From the NCBI GenBank assembly GCA_964648215.1, contig CAZYMF010000296.1, forward strand, positions 1 to 5,145: 5,145 nt of DNA. The letters run 5' to 3'. Each line of letters opens with the position of its first letter. Positions within the stretch are counted from its first letter, which is position 1. Origin of the DNA: CAZYMF01 sp964648215 (GTDB taxonomy: Bacteria > Desulfobacterota > Binatia > HRBIN30 > JACQVA1). A program made the position numbers and the translations under genes. Below the pieces are notes generated by a model that ran no database searches, had not been told where the DNA came from, and worked only from the letters and a program-made list of their open reading frames with translations. Positions 1 through 5,145 of the stretch are shown piece by piece.

Positions 1-1
1 T

Positions 2-298
2 TCGGCGTCGGGCTGCCGTCTCCTCGTCGATCTCGACCAGATTCCCGTGCACCCGTTCACGGATGCGCTGTGTCGCCATTTCAACATCGAGCCGCTCGGA
101 CTGCTCGGCTCGGGCAGCTTGCTGGCCACCCTGCCCGCTTCGCGAGCAATGCCACTGGTCGCCCGACTGGCACGAGACGGCATCGCCGCCCGCATCATCG
201 GCCGCGCCGAGCGCGGACGTGGTGTGCGCGCTCGGCGCGACGGCAAGGTCATCGCCTTTTCGTGGTCCGAGCGCGACGAGCTCACGCGCGCTCTCTAG
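2..298 (+). CDS. AIR synthase-related (HypE/PurM-like) protein, C-terminal fragment
   Basis: This is the last 98 codons of a gene that enters from the left edge; the frame is open from base 2 to a TAG at 296-298. The residues before and after the GTG at 47 (LLVDLDQIPVHP, then LGLLGSGSLLATLP about 35-50 residues from the left edge, then a short helix and GIAARIIGRA) match the pattern of the C-terminal AIR-synthase domain. In PurM, HypE, ThiL and SelD-type proteins this domain ends in a similar beta-alpha-beta unit (SGxLL... followed by G...IIG). The family binds ATP and activates amide or carboxamide-type substrates. Which member this is cannot be told from the tail. It lacks the C-terminal PRIC motif by which HypE passes on cyanide, so a true HypE is unlikely; a HypE-like or AIR-synthase-related protein is the better label. 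The real start lies outside the window. The gene converges on the minus-strand cluster with a 14-nt gap. Confidence 0.7.
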   Translation, partial: SASGCRLLVDLDQIPVHPFTDALCRHFNIEPLGLLGSGSLLATLPASRAMPLVARLARDGIAARIIGRAERGRGVRARRDGKVIAFSWSERDELTRAL

Positions 299-312
299 CC
301 AACGAGGATCCG

Positions 313-1011
313 TCAGAGCGCAATCGCCCACACGCGGACGGACTCCCAGACGCGCCGCTGCACGTCGGGCCAGGTCTCCCAGAGATTCTCGCCCATCAGC
401 GAGCGCAGGCGTTGGGCGCCGTAGAAAATGAGCAGGCCGCAGTCATAGCGCCAGCCGCGCGAGACATCTCCCCCGGTCGCCGCGTACATGGCGACGCGAT
501 AGATTCCGCGTCGCAGCTCCGCCACCTGGTCAGAGTAGACCGCCTCGCCGACCGCCCCGAACGGCAACGGCGCCTGCAGGCGGAAATCGGGAGCCGGAGC
601 CTTCGTGGGGCTCTTGAACACGCCAGACTCGTCGCCCAGCGCCGGCGCCGCCTCGCGCAGCCGCTCGAACGTGCGCTCGATGGCCGGCTTCGCCAACCCC
701 AACGCGCTCTCGTGCTGCGTCGGCCCGCGCTCGTCACCGCCGTAGCGGAAGCAGTGAAACGGGTCCGCGCGCATCTGCCGTCGCGCGCACCACTCCACCA
801 GCGCATCGTCGATCTTGCCGAAGACGAGCTTGCGAAAGGCCGCATCACGTCCGAAGCGCTGGCGGGCGGCACCGAACCGTGTCGCCCCTTTTTCCAGGAT
901 CATCTTCACGCACTGCTTGTCCGACATCACCTCGTCGGTCGCCAGGAACCGATCGAGGGAAGCAAAGAAGGCGCGGGCGGCGTCACGCCTGGCGTCGAGC
1001 TGCGTTGGCAT
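313..1011 (-). CDS. hypothetical protein, 232 aa, downstream of ftsH
   Basis: I do not recognise this protein. It is a 232-residue, soluble-looking polypeptide with no signal peptide or membrane segment. Residues 1-80 look helical and charged (KQCVKMILEKG, FGKIDDALVEWC). Residues 84-100 hold an aromatic/polar stretch (PFHCFRYGGDERGPTQH), 133-150 are rich in Pro and Ala and may be a linker, and the C-terminal 75 residues are rich in Tyr and Trp (GIYRVAMYAATGGD, GWRYDCGLLIFYG, then W211, W214, W222, W228). Cysteines sit at 34, 75, 87 and 191. The frame was preferred over the overlapping plus-strand frame because its composition is that of a folded protein, whereas the other is Arg/His-rich. ATG 1011 is the first possible start after an in-frame stop at 1045-1047. 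No proper Shine-Dalgarno is visible, only a G-rich run abutting the start. It follows ftsH by 62 nt on the same strand, so co-transcription is likely; the function is unknown. Confidence 0.62.
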   Translation of the reverse strand: MPTQLDARRDAARAFFASLDRFLATDEVMSDKQCVKMILEKGATRFGAARQRFGRDAAFRKLVFGKIDDALVEWCARRQMRADPFHCFRYGGDERGPTQHESALGLAKPAIERTFERLREAAPALGDESGVFKSPTKAPAPDFRLQAPLPFGAVGEAVYSDQVAELRRGIYRVAMYAATGGDVSRGWRYDCGLLIFYGAQRLRSLMGENLWETWPDVQRRVWESVRVWAIAL

Positions 1012-1073
1012 CCCCCACCCGCTTAGGCGCGCCGCGTCGTCGTGTCAACGGCCGGCGGGCGCCGCCGAACTGT

Positions 1074-2941
1074 TCAGGCGCTCTCCGCAATCACGGCGGG
1101 CTTCTGGTACGCGGACACGAGCCGGCGCAGCTCCTCTCCCTCGATCATCTCGGCCACCATCAGGCGCCGCGCCACACCATCGAGCAACTCTCGCCAGCCG
1201 GTCAGAATGGCCCGCACCTTCGCGTGGGCGCCTTCGAGGAGCCTCTCCACCTCGGCGTCGATCACGCTCGCCTTGTCCTCGCTGTAGTCTTTGCGCGTGC
1301 TCATCGGCGAATCGAGGAACGGGGAGCGGCGCTCGCGATCGAAAGTCCGCAAACCGAGGACGTCACTCATACCGTACTGGGTGACCATGCTCAGGGCGAT
1401 GTCCGTGGCCTTCTGCAGATCGTCCTGAGCTCCGGTCGAGATGTCGCCGAACACAACTTCCTCGGCCACGCGTCCGCCCAGCAGGACACACAGGCGATCC
1501 TCCAGCTCCGAACGGGTCATCAGATAGCGGTCCTCGGTGGGCAGCTGTTGGGTATAGCCGAGCGCGCCGATGCCGCGCGGGATGATCGAGATCTTTCGCA
1601 CCGGATCGACGCCGGGGAGTGCCGTCGCCACCAAGGCGTGACCAGACTCGTGGTAGGCGACGATCTCCTTCTCGCGCTTGTTCATCACTCGCGTCTTGCG
1701 CTCGACTCCGGCAACGACACGATCGATGGCGTCGTCGAAGTCCACCATCAGCACGCTGCTGTGCTCCCGGCGCGCCGCCAGCAGCGCCGCCTCGTTGACG
1801 ATGTTGGCCAAGTCGGCGCCGACGAAGCCGGGAGTGCGCGCCGCCACCACCGACAGATCGACGTCAGGACCGACCTTCACCTGGCGCGTGTGCACTCGCA
1901 AAATGGCCTCGCGGCCCCGAACGTCGGGCCGATCGAGCGCGACGTGGCGGTCGAAGCGGCCCGCCCGCAACAACGCGGAGTCAAGAATCTCCGGGCGATT
2001 GGTCGCGGCCATGATGATCACGCCGATCGTCGGATCGAATCCATCCATCTCGACCAGCAACTGATTGAGGGTCTGCTCGCGCTCGTCGNNNNNNNNNNGC
2101 GCGATTTCCCGAGGGCGTCGAGCTCGTCGATGAAGACGATACAAGGAGCCTTTTGTTTCGCCTGCTCGAACAGATCGCGCACGCGGGCGGCGCCGACGCC
2201 GACGAACATCTCGACGAACTCCGATCCGCTCATGCTGAAAAACGGCACCTTCGCCTCTCCGGCCACGGCGCGTGCCAGCAGCGTCTTCCCGGTCCCCGGC
2301 GCACCCACCAGCAGAACCCCCTTGGGAATCTTTCCGCCCAGACGGCGGAACTTCTCCGGGGATCGGAGGAACTCGACGACCTCGTGCAACTCCTCCTTGG
2401 CCTCGTCGATACCCGCCACGTCGGCGAAGGTCGCCCGCGTCTCGCTCTCGACGTACACCTTCGCCTTGCTCTTGCCGATCGCCATCAGTCCCGAGCCGCC
2501 CCCCACCCCGCCGATGCGGCGGAACATGAACGCCCAGATCAGCAGAAAGAACGCCACCGTGGCGATCCAAGAGAACACATTGGTCACCCACGTGGCGGCC
2601 AGGCGGCCGCTGAAAGGAATATGGTGCTGCTCGAGATCGTCGATCAACTTCGCATCGTCCACACGAACGGCGCGAAAGTACTTCTGCTCGCCACCCCATT
2701 GCTGCAGCTGCTTCAGCTGTGGATCGGTCAAGATTCCGCTCAGATCGGCGTCGGTGAATCGCCCGGTGACATAGTCGGGACTGAGGACGACGTCGGTCAC
2801 CTTGTCGGCAGCGACGGCTTGTTTGAACTGGCTGTAGCTGATCTCGCCCACCTGCTCGCGGGTGACGTAGAGATTGACGAGCAGCAGTACGGCCATCGCC
2901 GCGACGAAGTACCAGATCGAGAAGCGTACGCGCCGTTCCAT
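1074..2941 (-). CDS. ftsH: ATP-dependent zinc metalloprotease FtsH (interrupted by an assembly gap)
   Basis: This is a membrane-anchored AAA+ protease that degrades misfolded or short-lived membrane and cytosolic proteins as a hexamer. Residues 9-26 form the first membrane helix and 27-115 a periplasmic domain. About 117-140 is the second helix, followed by a Gly-rich linker. The AAA+ module has Walker A GAPGTGKT (213-220), the pore loop FVGVG (246-250) and Walker B IVFIDE (268-273). After ten N bases the protein resumes at DEREQTLNQ, followed by the second region of homology (AATNRP, LLRAGRFDR). The protease domain has the zinc motif HESGH (bases 1638-1652) and the likely third ligand Asp in STGAQDD (1419-1421). 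The 281 and 337 residues on either side plus about 8 missing ones give roughly 626 aa, normal for FtsH. The frame changes across the gap because its real length is not ten; this is no evidence for a broken gene. ATG 2941 is the first start after an in-frame TGA at 2951-2953. The Shine-Dalgarno is weak, so coupling to usp is plausible. Confidence 0.96.
2089..2098. other. assembly gap (10 N) inside ftsH
   Basis: Ten undetermined bases lie between codon 281 of ftsH (Arg of LGKSR, just after Walker B) and the DEREQTLNQ motif. With the single C that follows on the coding strand, the assembled spacer is 11 nt, which is not a multiple of three. From memory, E. coli FtsH has 8 residues here (GAGLGGGH, ending in His before DERE). 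Eight residues need 24 nt, so about 23 bases rather than 10 would be unknown. The N run is therefore best read as a fixed-size scaffold placeholder, and residue numbering after it is uncertain. Confidence 0.95.
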
Positions 2942-2955
2942 GAGAGTCGCTCAGC

Positions 2956-3393
2956 TCAAGGCACGCAGAGCACCGGGCAGGGGGCCGCCCGCAGAACCCT
3001 TTCCGCCGTTCCGCCGAAAAGAATGTCGCTCATCGGCGTCGAAGCGCCGCGGTTGCCGATGACGACCAAGTCGACAGCGAGGTCGTTCGCGATCTTCAGA
3101 ATCTCCACGAACGGCGCACCCTCGACCATCATCATCTCGAACGAGCCGCCCCTTTCCTTGGCCAGCCACCCCGATTCCTCCTCCGCGCGCGCCCGCATTT
3201 TCGCCATGGCTTCCTCGTGCGTGGCCAAACCCAGTCGGGCTACCCGCGATGCCAGCTCCGTATCGAGAACGTGCAGCACGGTGATTTCGCCTTCCGGCGG
3301 CCGGAGGCTGAGTGCCACGTCGAGCGCTCTAACCGCGCCGGGAGAGAAGTCGGTAGGAACCAGGATCGCGTCGAGCTTCCTGCTGCGATTCAT
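2956..3393 (-). CDS. universal stress protein (UspA family)
   Basis: This is a 145-residue single-domain Usp, the usual length. Usps are cytosolic dimers with a Rossmann-like fold that bind nucleotides and help cells survive starvation, oxidative or respiratory stress. The N-terminal strand and loop ILVPTDFSPGA (10-20), the second strand ITVLHVLD (37-44) and the C-terminal unit DLVVIGNRGASTPMSDI (108-124) with GTAERVLRAAPCPVLCV are diagnostic. The nucleotide loop departs from the classical G-2x-G-9x-G(S/T) pattern. It reads GNRG, ten residues, then GG, so it is one residue longer and has Gly where Ser or Thr is usual; ATP binding cannot be assumed. The frame stays open upstream to 3510, but ATG 3393 is preferred because a GGAGGA lies 6 nt before it and homology begins there. 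It precedes ftsH by 14 nt and is probably the first gene of the operon. Confidence 0.93.
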   Translation of the reverse strand: MNRSRKLDAILVPTDFSPGAVRALDVALSLRPPEGEITVLHVLDTELASRVARLGLATHEEAMAKMRARAEEESGWLAKERGGSFEMMMVEGAPFVEILKIANDLAVDLVVIGNRGASTPMSDILFGGTAERVLRAAPCPVLCVP

Positions 3394-3399
3394 GCCTCT

Positions 3400-3405
3400 T
3401 CCTCC
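3400..3405 (-). promoter_or_regulatory. ribosome binding site of usp
   Basis: GGAGGA on the minus strand, 6 nt before the ATG at 3393. It is the only strong Shine-Dalgarno in this stretch and decides the usp start against the longer frame that begins at 3510. Confidence 0.85.
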
Positions 3406-3434
3406 AGCAAGCCTCGCGCCATGCTCTGATGCCT

Positions 3435-3476
3435 GCCCGTGGCGGGCCGCTCGGCGCCAGAGGAGCCGGCGCCGAG
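3435..3476 (-). repeat. two adjacent GC-rich hairpins in the usp leader
   Basis: Two perfect inverted repeats lie next to each other, 30-70 nt upstream of the usp ribosome site. The first, 3435-3447, has a 5-bp stem (GCCCG/CGGGC) and a 3-nt loop. The second, 3450-3476, has a 9-bp stem (CTCGGCGCC/GGCGCCGAG) and a 9-nt loop. In the predicted usp transcript both would fold in the 5' leader, the larger one first. Neither is followed by a U run on either strand, so they are not classical intrinsic terminators. A role in mRNA stability or attenuation is possible but not shown; the DNA could also be a protein-binding site. Confidence 0.55.
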
Positions 3477-3635
3477 AACCGCGGGACAGGGTATTTCCTT
3501 CGCCTGGCACGGGAGCGCGGAACCCCGGCCATGCCCGCTCGACGTTCGCCCTTTCGTGCGCAGGGCCGTTCCTTGCCGTCTCCCGGGTCGCCGCTCCCTC
3601 GCGACACGATCAGCACCATCCGAGTCTCGGCCGCG

Positions 3636-3665
3636 CGCGAAGCTGCAACCCGCGAAGCTGCAACC
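3636..3665. repeat. perfect 15-bp tandem duplication
   Basis: The 15-bp unit CGCGAAGCTGCAACC occurs twice head to tail (3636-3650 and 3651-3665) without a mismatch. It lies in the non-coding spacer, just downstream of a candidate minus-strand promoter, so it would fall in the usp leader. A multiple of three is compatible with coding, but the frames here show no other sign of a gene. It may be a recent slippage duplication or a doubled binding site. Confidence 0.8.
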
Positions 3666-3688
3666 ATGGACGCGCCGCCCTGCTTCGC

Positions 3689-3717
3689 AGGATACACGCG
3701 ACGCGTCGGCGAGTCAT
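3689..3717 (-). promoter_or_regulatory. candidate sigma-70-type promoter for usp-ftsH
   Basis: On the minus strand a -35-like ATGACT (3717-3712) and a -10-like TATCCT (3694-3689) are 17 nt apart, each matching the consensus at four of six positions. Transcription would start near 3682 and give a leader of about 290 nt containing the tandem duplication and the two hairpins. The match is moderate and such pairs arise by chance. Confidence 0.3.
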
Positions 3718-3803
3718 CCTGCCCTCCCCGTCCAGAGAGCGGGCAACGAAGCGCGACGAAGCACTCGGGGAGAAGCATCGTGTCATACCAGCGCGAAATT
3801 TTG

Positions 3804-3832
3804 TTGACTCAATAGAGTGCCGGTGTTAGCGT
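3804..3832 (+). promoter_or_regulatory. weak candidate promoter with a TTGACTCAA palindrome
   Basis: TTGACT (3804-3809, five of six to the -35 consensus) is followed after 17 nt by TAGCGT (3827-3832, only three of six). The -35 is part of the 9-bp palindrome TTGACTCAA (3804-3812), so the same bases also offer TTGAGT on the minus strand, with TATGAC (3787-3782) after a long 19-nt spacer. A divergent promoter pair sharing its -35 region is possible, but both -10 elements are poor. The surrounding AT-rich patch is the best reason to list it. Confidence 0.25.
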
Positions 3833-3983
3833 TTTCTCGACGCTGACCAGGGCTGTTGGGGAAGGGAGTACGGTGAAGGAGCGCGTCATCCGTCTCGGTC
3901 CTCGATTGTTGGTTCCACCATCCGGATCCTACCATTCACGACGGTTTGGGCCGCACATCAGTGCAAGCGCGCGACGACCTTGC

Positions 3984-4013
3984 TTGAACCGCCGCGCCCC
4001 CGACCGTTATAAT
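3984..4013 (+). promoter_or_regulatory. candidate sigma-70-type promoter of prkA
   Basis: A perfect TATAAT (4008-4013) lies 18 nt after TTGAAC (3984-3989, four of six to the -35 consensus). In GC-rich DNA a perfect -10 is a strong signal. The start would be about 4020, leaving a leader of about 140 nt before the prkA ATG. This is the best promoter in the window. E. coli yeaG (prkA) is known to depend on nitrogen and stationary-phase sigma factors, but I found no sigma-54 -24/-12 element here. Confidence 0.6.
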
Positions 4014-4025
4014 TCCACTGCAACG

Positions 4026-4091
4026 ATGAATCCCGTCAATGCGTACGCGTCAGCGAGCGTCCAAGTGTACGGCACGCGAGCACGAGCATGA
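4026..4091 (+). CDS. possible 21-codon leader ORF upstream of prkA
   Basis: ATG 4026 opens a 21-codon frame (starting MNPVNAYASASV, ending in GTRARA) with TGA at 4089-4091. The ATG lies only about 6 nt after the predicted transcription start, so it would be translated leaderless if at all; no Shine-Dalgarno precedes it. The tail contains a CGA-GCA-CGA-GCA run. The same frame is open upstream to a GTG at 3873, preceded by GGGAG, but that longer 72-residue version has no protein-like character. The ORF could be a regulatory leader peptide or chance; the evidence is positional only. Confidence 0.15.
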   Translation: MNPVNAYASASVQVYGTRARA

Positions 4092-4145
4092 CATAGCCAG
4101 AGAGAGAAGGGTCCCCGCCGACACCGGAAAGCCGCTGCTCCGCGC

Positions 4146-4151
4146 AGGAGG
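4146..4151 (+). promoter_or_regulatory. ribosome binding site of prkA
   Basis: AGGAGG with 8 nt to the ATG at 4160. An ATG at 4153 lies too close to be used from this site and opens only a 4-codon frame. A 4-bp stem (4135-4138 with 4144-4147) slightly overlaps the site and is probably too weak to matter. Confidence 0.88.
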
Positions 4152-4159
4152 AATGAGCC

Positions 4160-5145
4160 ATGGATAAAGGCAGCGTAAGCTTCGAGCAACTGATTCGCGA
4201 AGATCGTGCGGCCCACAGTAGCCGCGCGTGGCAGGGCCGATTCCTCGACTACCTCGAGCTCCTGCAGGCGGACGCCACCCTGACGAAGCTCGCTCATGCC
4301 CGTCTTCACGACCTCGTCGTCAAGAGCGGGATCCACGATATCGTCGCCAGTGACGACGCCCGCGTGAAACGTCTCTTCAAGGACGACAACGTCAAGGTCT
4401 ACCACTTCTTCGAAGACGAGTTCTTCGGGATCGAGAAGACGCTGGCGCAGATCGCGCGTTACTTCCAGTCGGCAGCGCTCAAGGGGGAAGAGAGCCGGCA
4501 GGTGCTCTACCTCATGGGCCCTGTCGGATCGGGCAAGAGCTCTCTCGTCGAAAAGCTCCAGCGGGGCTTGGAGGAGGCCGAACCGTTCTTCGCCATCGAC
4601 GGATGTCCGATGAACGAGGAGCCGCTTCATCTGATCCCCCGCCACCTGCGGCGTGAGTTCGAGAAGATGCTGGGGGCGCATATCGAGGGAGACCTCTGCC
4701 CGGTCTGCCGCTTCCGCCTCAAGGAAGAATTCGGCGAGCGCTACGAGGAGGTACCCGTCGTCGCTCGCACCTTCTCCAAACGCAATCGCATCGGCATCGG
4801 CGTCGTGCCGCCGGTCGATCCCAACAATCAGGATACCTCGGTGCTGATCGGGAGCGAGGACATTTCCAAGCTCGATCTCTACTCCGAGGGCGACCCTCGC
4901 GTCCTCGACCTGAACGGGGCGATCAACGTCGGCAATCGCGGGATGGTCGAATTCATCGAGGTCTTCAAGAACGAGACCGAATATCTCCACGCGATGATCA
5001 CCGCCACCCAGGAGAAGGTGATCCCGGCCCCCGGGCGTCACGGCATGGTGTACGTCGACACCGTCATCGTCGCACATTCCAACGAGGCCGAGTGGCAGAA
5101 GTTCAAGGCCGATCACACCAACGAGGCGATCCTCGACCGCATCGT
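4160..5145 (+). CDS. prkA: PrkA AAA+ serine protein kinase, N-terminal part
   Basis: The first 328 codons of a PrkA/YeaG protein run off the right edge; full members are about 640-690 aa, so about half is present. PrkA is a cytosolic AAA+-type protein described as a Ser/Thr kinase, and in Bacillus subtilis also reported as an ATP-dependent protease, acting in starvation, stationary phase or sporulation. Visible marks are the N-terminal WQGRFLDYLELL (24-35), YHFFEDEFFGIE (81-92), Walker A GPVGSGKS (120-127) and GCPMNEEPLHLIPRHLR (148-164). These are followed by EGDLCPVCRFRL (176-187), VVPPVDPNNQDTS (215-227), NRGMVEFIEVFKNE (259-272), TATQE (281-285) and AHSNEAEW (305-312). The Cys pair C180/C183 is absent from the E. 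coli and B. subtilis proteins as I recall them. The start is fixed by AGGAGG 8 nt upstream and an in-frame TGA at 4154-4156. Its usual partners, a DUF444 (YeaH) protein and SpoVR, would be expected to the right but are outside the window. Confidence 0.96.
   Translation, partial: MDKGSVSFEQLIREDRAAHSSRAWQGRFLDYLELLQADATLTKLAHARLHDLVVKSGIHDIVASDDARVKRLFKDDNVKVYHFFEDEFFGIEKTLAQIARYFQSAALKGEESRQVLYLMGPVGSGKSSLVEKLQRGLEEAEPFFAIDGCPMNEEPLHLIPRHLRREFEKMLGAHIEGDLCPVCRFRLKEEFGERYEEVPVVARTFSKRNRIGIGVVPPVDPNNQDTSVLIGSEDISKLDLYSEGDPRVLDLNGAINVGNRGMVEFIEVFKNETEYLHAMITATQEKVIPAPGRHGMVYVDTVIVAHSNEAEWQKFKADHTNEAILDRI

Larger units (their letters stand above)
3394..4159. other. divergent intergenic region between usp-ftsH and prkA
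   Basis: This 766-nt stretch separates the divergently oriented usp and prkA genes. The overlapping open frames here give Arg/Pro/Ser-rich translations without recognisable motifs and are not supported as conventional genes. What can be seen is listed separately: two adjacent hairpins near usp, a 15-bp tandem duplication, candidate promoters on both strands, a possible short leader ORF and the prkA ribosome site. A locally AT-rich patch (about 3795-3812) stands out from the GC-rich surroundings. No tRNA, rRNA or known riboswitch could be recognised by eye. Confidence 0.7.

Noticed and set aside
70..1026. 318-codon plus-strand frame overlapping the AIR-synthase tail and the 232-aa protein
   Set aside because: It is Arg/His/Ala-rich low-complexity sequence and conflicts with a clear AIR-synthase tail in another frame.
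1053..1067. GC-rich 6-bp hairpin between ftsH and the 232-aa gene as a terminator
   Set aside because: The stem is short, the loop is 3 nt and no U tract follows on the minus strand. In GC-rich DNA this is likely chance.
879..2774. Long plus-strand open frame (about 630 codons) antisense to ftsH
   Set aside because: It is an Arg/His/Pro-rich mirror of the ftsH coding strand, runs through the N gap, and has no motif. The minus strand carries all FtsH catalytic motifs.
2956..3510. Longer 184-codon version of usp
   Set aside because: The extra 39 residues are Arg/Gly-rich and not part of the Usp fold, and the good ribosome site precedes the inner ATG at 3393.
3504..3520. TGGCAC as a sigma-54 -24 element
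   Set aside because: No TTGC-like -12 element follows at the required distance. A GGCAC on the minus strand near 3820 also fails at the -12 GC.
3329..3778. 149-codon minus-strand frame upstream of and overlapping usp
   Set aside because: The composition is Arg/Pro/Ser-rich, it contains the tandem duplication, overlaps the usp start out of frame, and shows no motif or ribosome site.
4153..4167. 4-codon ATG frame overlapping the prkA start
   Set aside because: Its ATG lies 1 nt from the Shine-Dalgarno, too close for initiation. It looks incidental.
4007..5116. 369-codon minus-strand open frame antisense to prkA
   Set aside because: Its translation is Asp/Glu/Val/Leu-rich, as expected of a complement of GC-rich coding DNA. 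It lies opposite an unambiguous prkA and has no recognisable domain.

Overview
The window is GC-rich bacterial DNA. It carries five recognisable or plausible protein genes, two of them cut by the window edges, and one long non-coding spacer. A run of ten N bases inside the ftsH homologue suggests a scaffolded draft or metagenome assembly. No gene fixes the taxon. The high GC, the type of PrkA (EGDLCPVC and VPPVDPNNQDTS motifs) and the FtsH sequence would fit a myxobacterial/deltaproteobacterial-like or similar GC-rich Gram-negative lineage, but that is inference only.

Layout. Bases 2-298 (+) are the C-terminal end of an AIR-synthase-related (HypE/PurM-like) protein that enters from the left. 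It converges, with 14 nt between stop codons, on a minus-strand cluster. In transcription order this cluster is a universal stress protein gene (3393-2956), ftsH (2941-1074, containing the assembly gap at 2089-2098) and an unrecognised 232-residue protein (1011-313). The usp-ftsH spacing is 14 nt and the ftsH-hypothetical spacing is 62 nt, so one operon is likely. Bases 3394-4159 are a 766-nt divergent intergenic region with no convincing conventional gene. It holds candidate promoters on both strands, two neighbouring GC-rich hairpins in the predicted usp leader, a perfect 15-bp tandem duplication and a possible 21-codon leader ORF. From 4160 to the right edge (+) lies the N-terminal 328 codons of prkA, an AAA+ serine protein kinase homologue, with a strong Shine-Dalgarno sequence and an in-frame stop just upstream that fixes its start.

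How the genes may work together. A stress nucleotide-binding protein, a membrane AAA+ zinc protease and, divergently, the PrkA AAA+ kinase make a stress and protein-quality-control neighbourhood. The components are all known families. I see no CRISPR array, tRNA, rRNA, transposase or other clearly novel system. The points most worth a second look are the structured and repeated intergenic region, the leader ORF placed at the predicted prkA transcription start, the variant nucleotide-binding loop of the Usp, and the unidentified protein downstream of ftsH.
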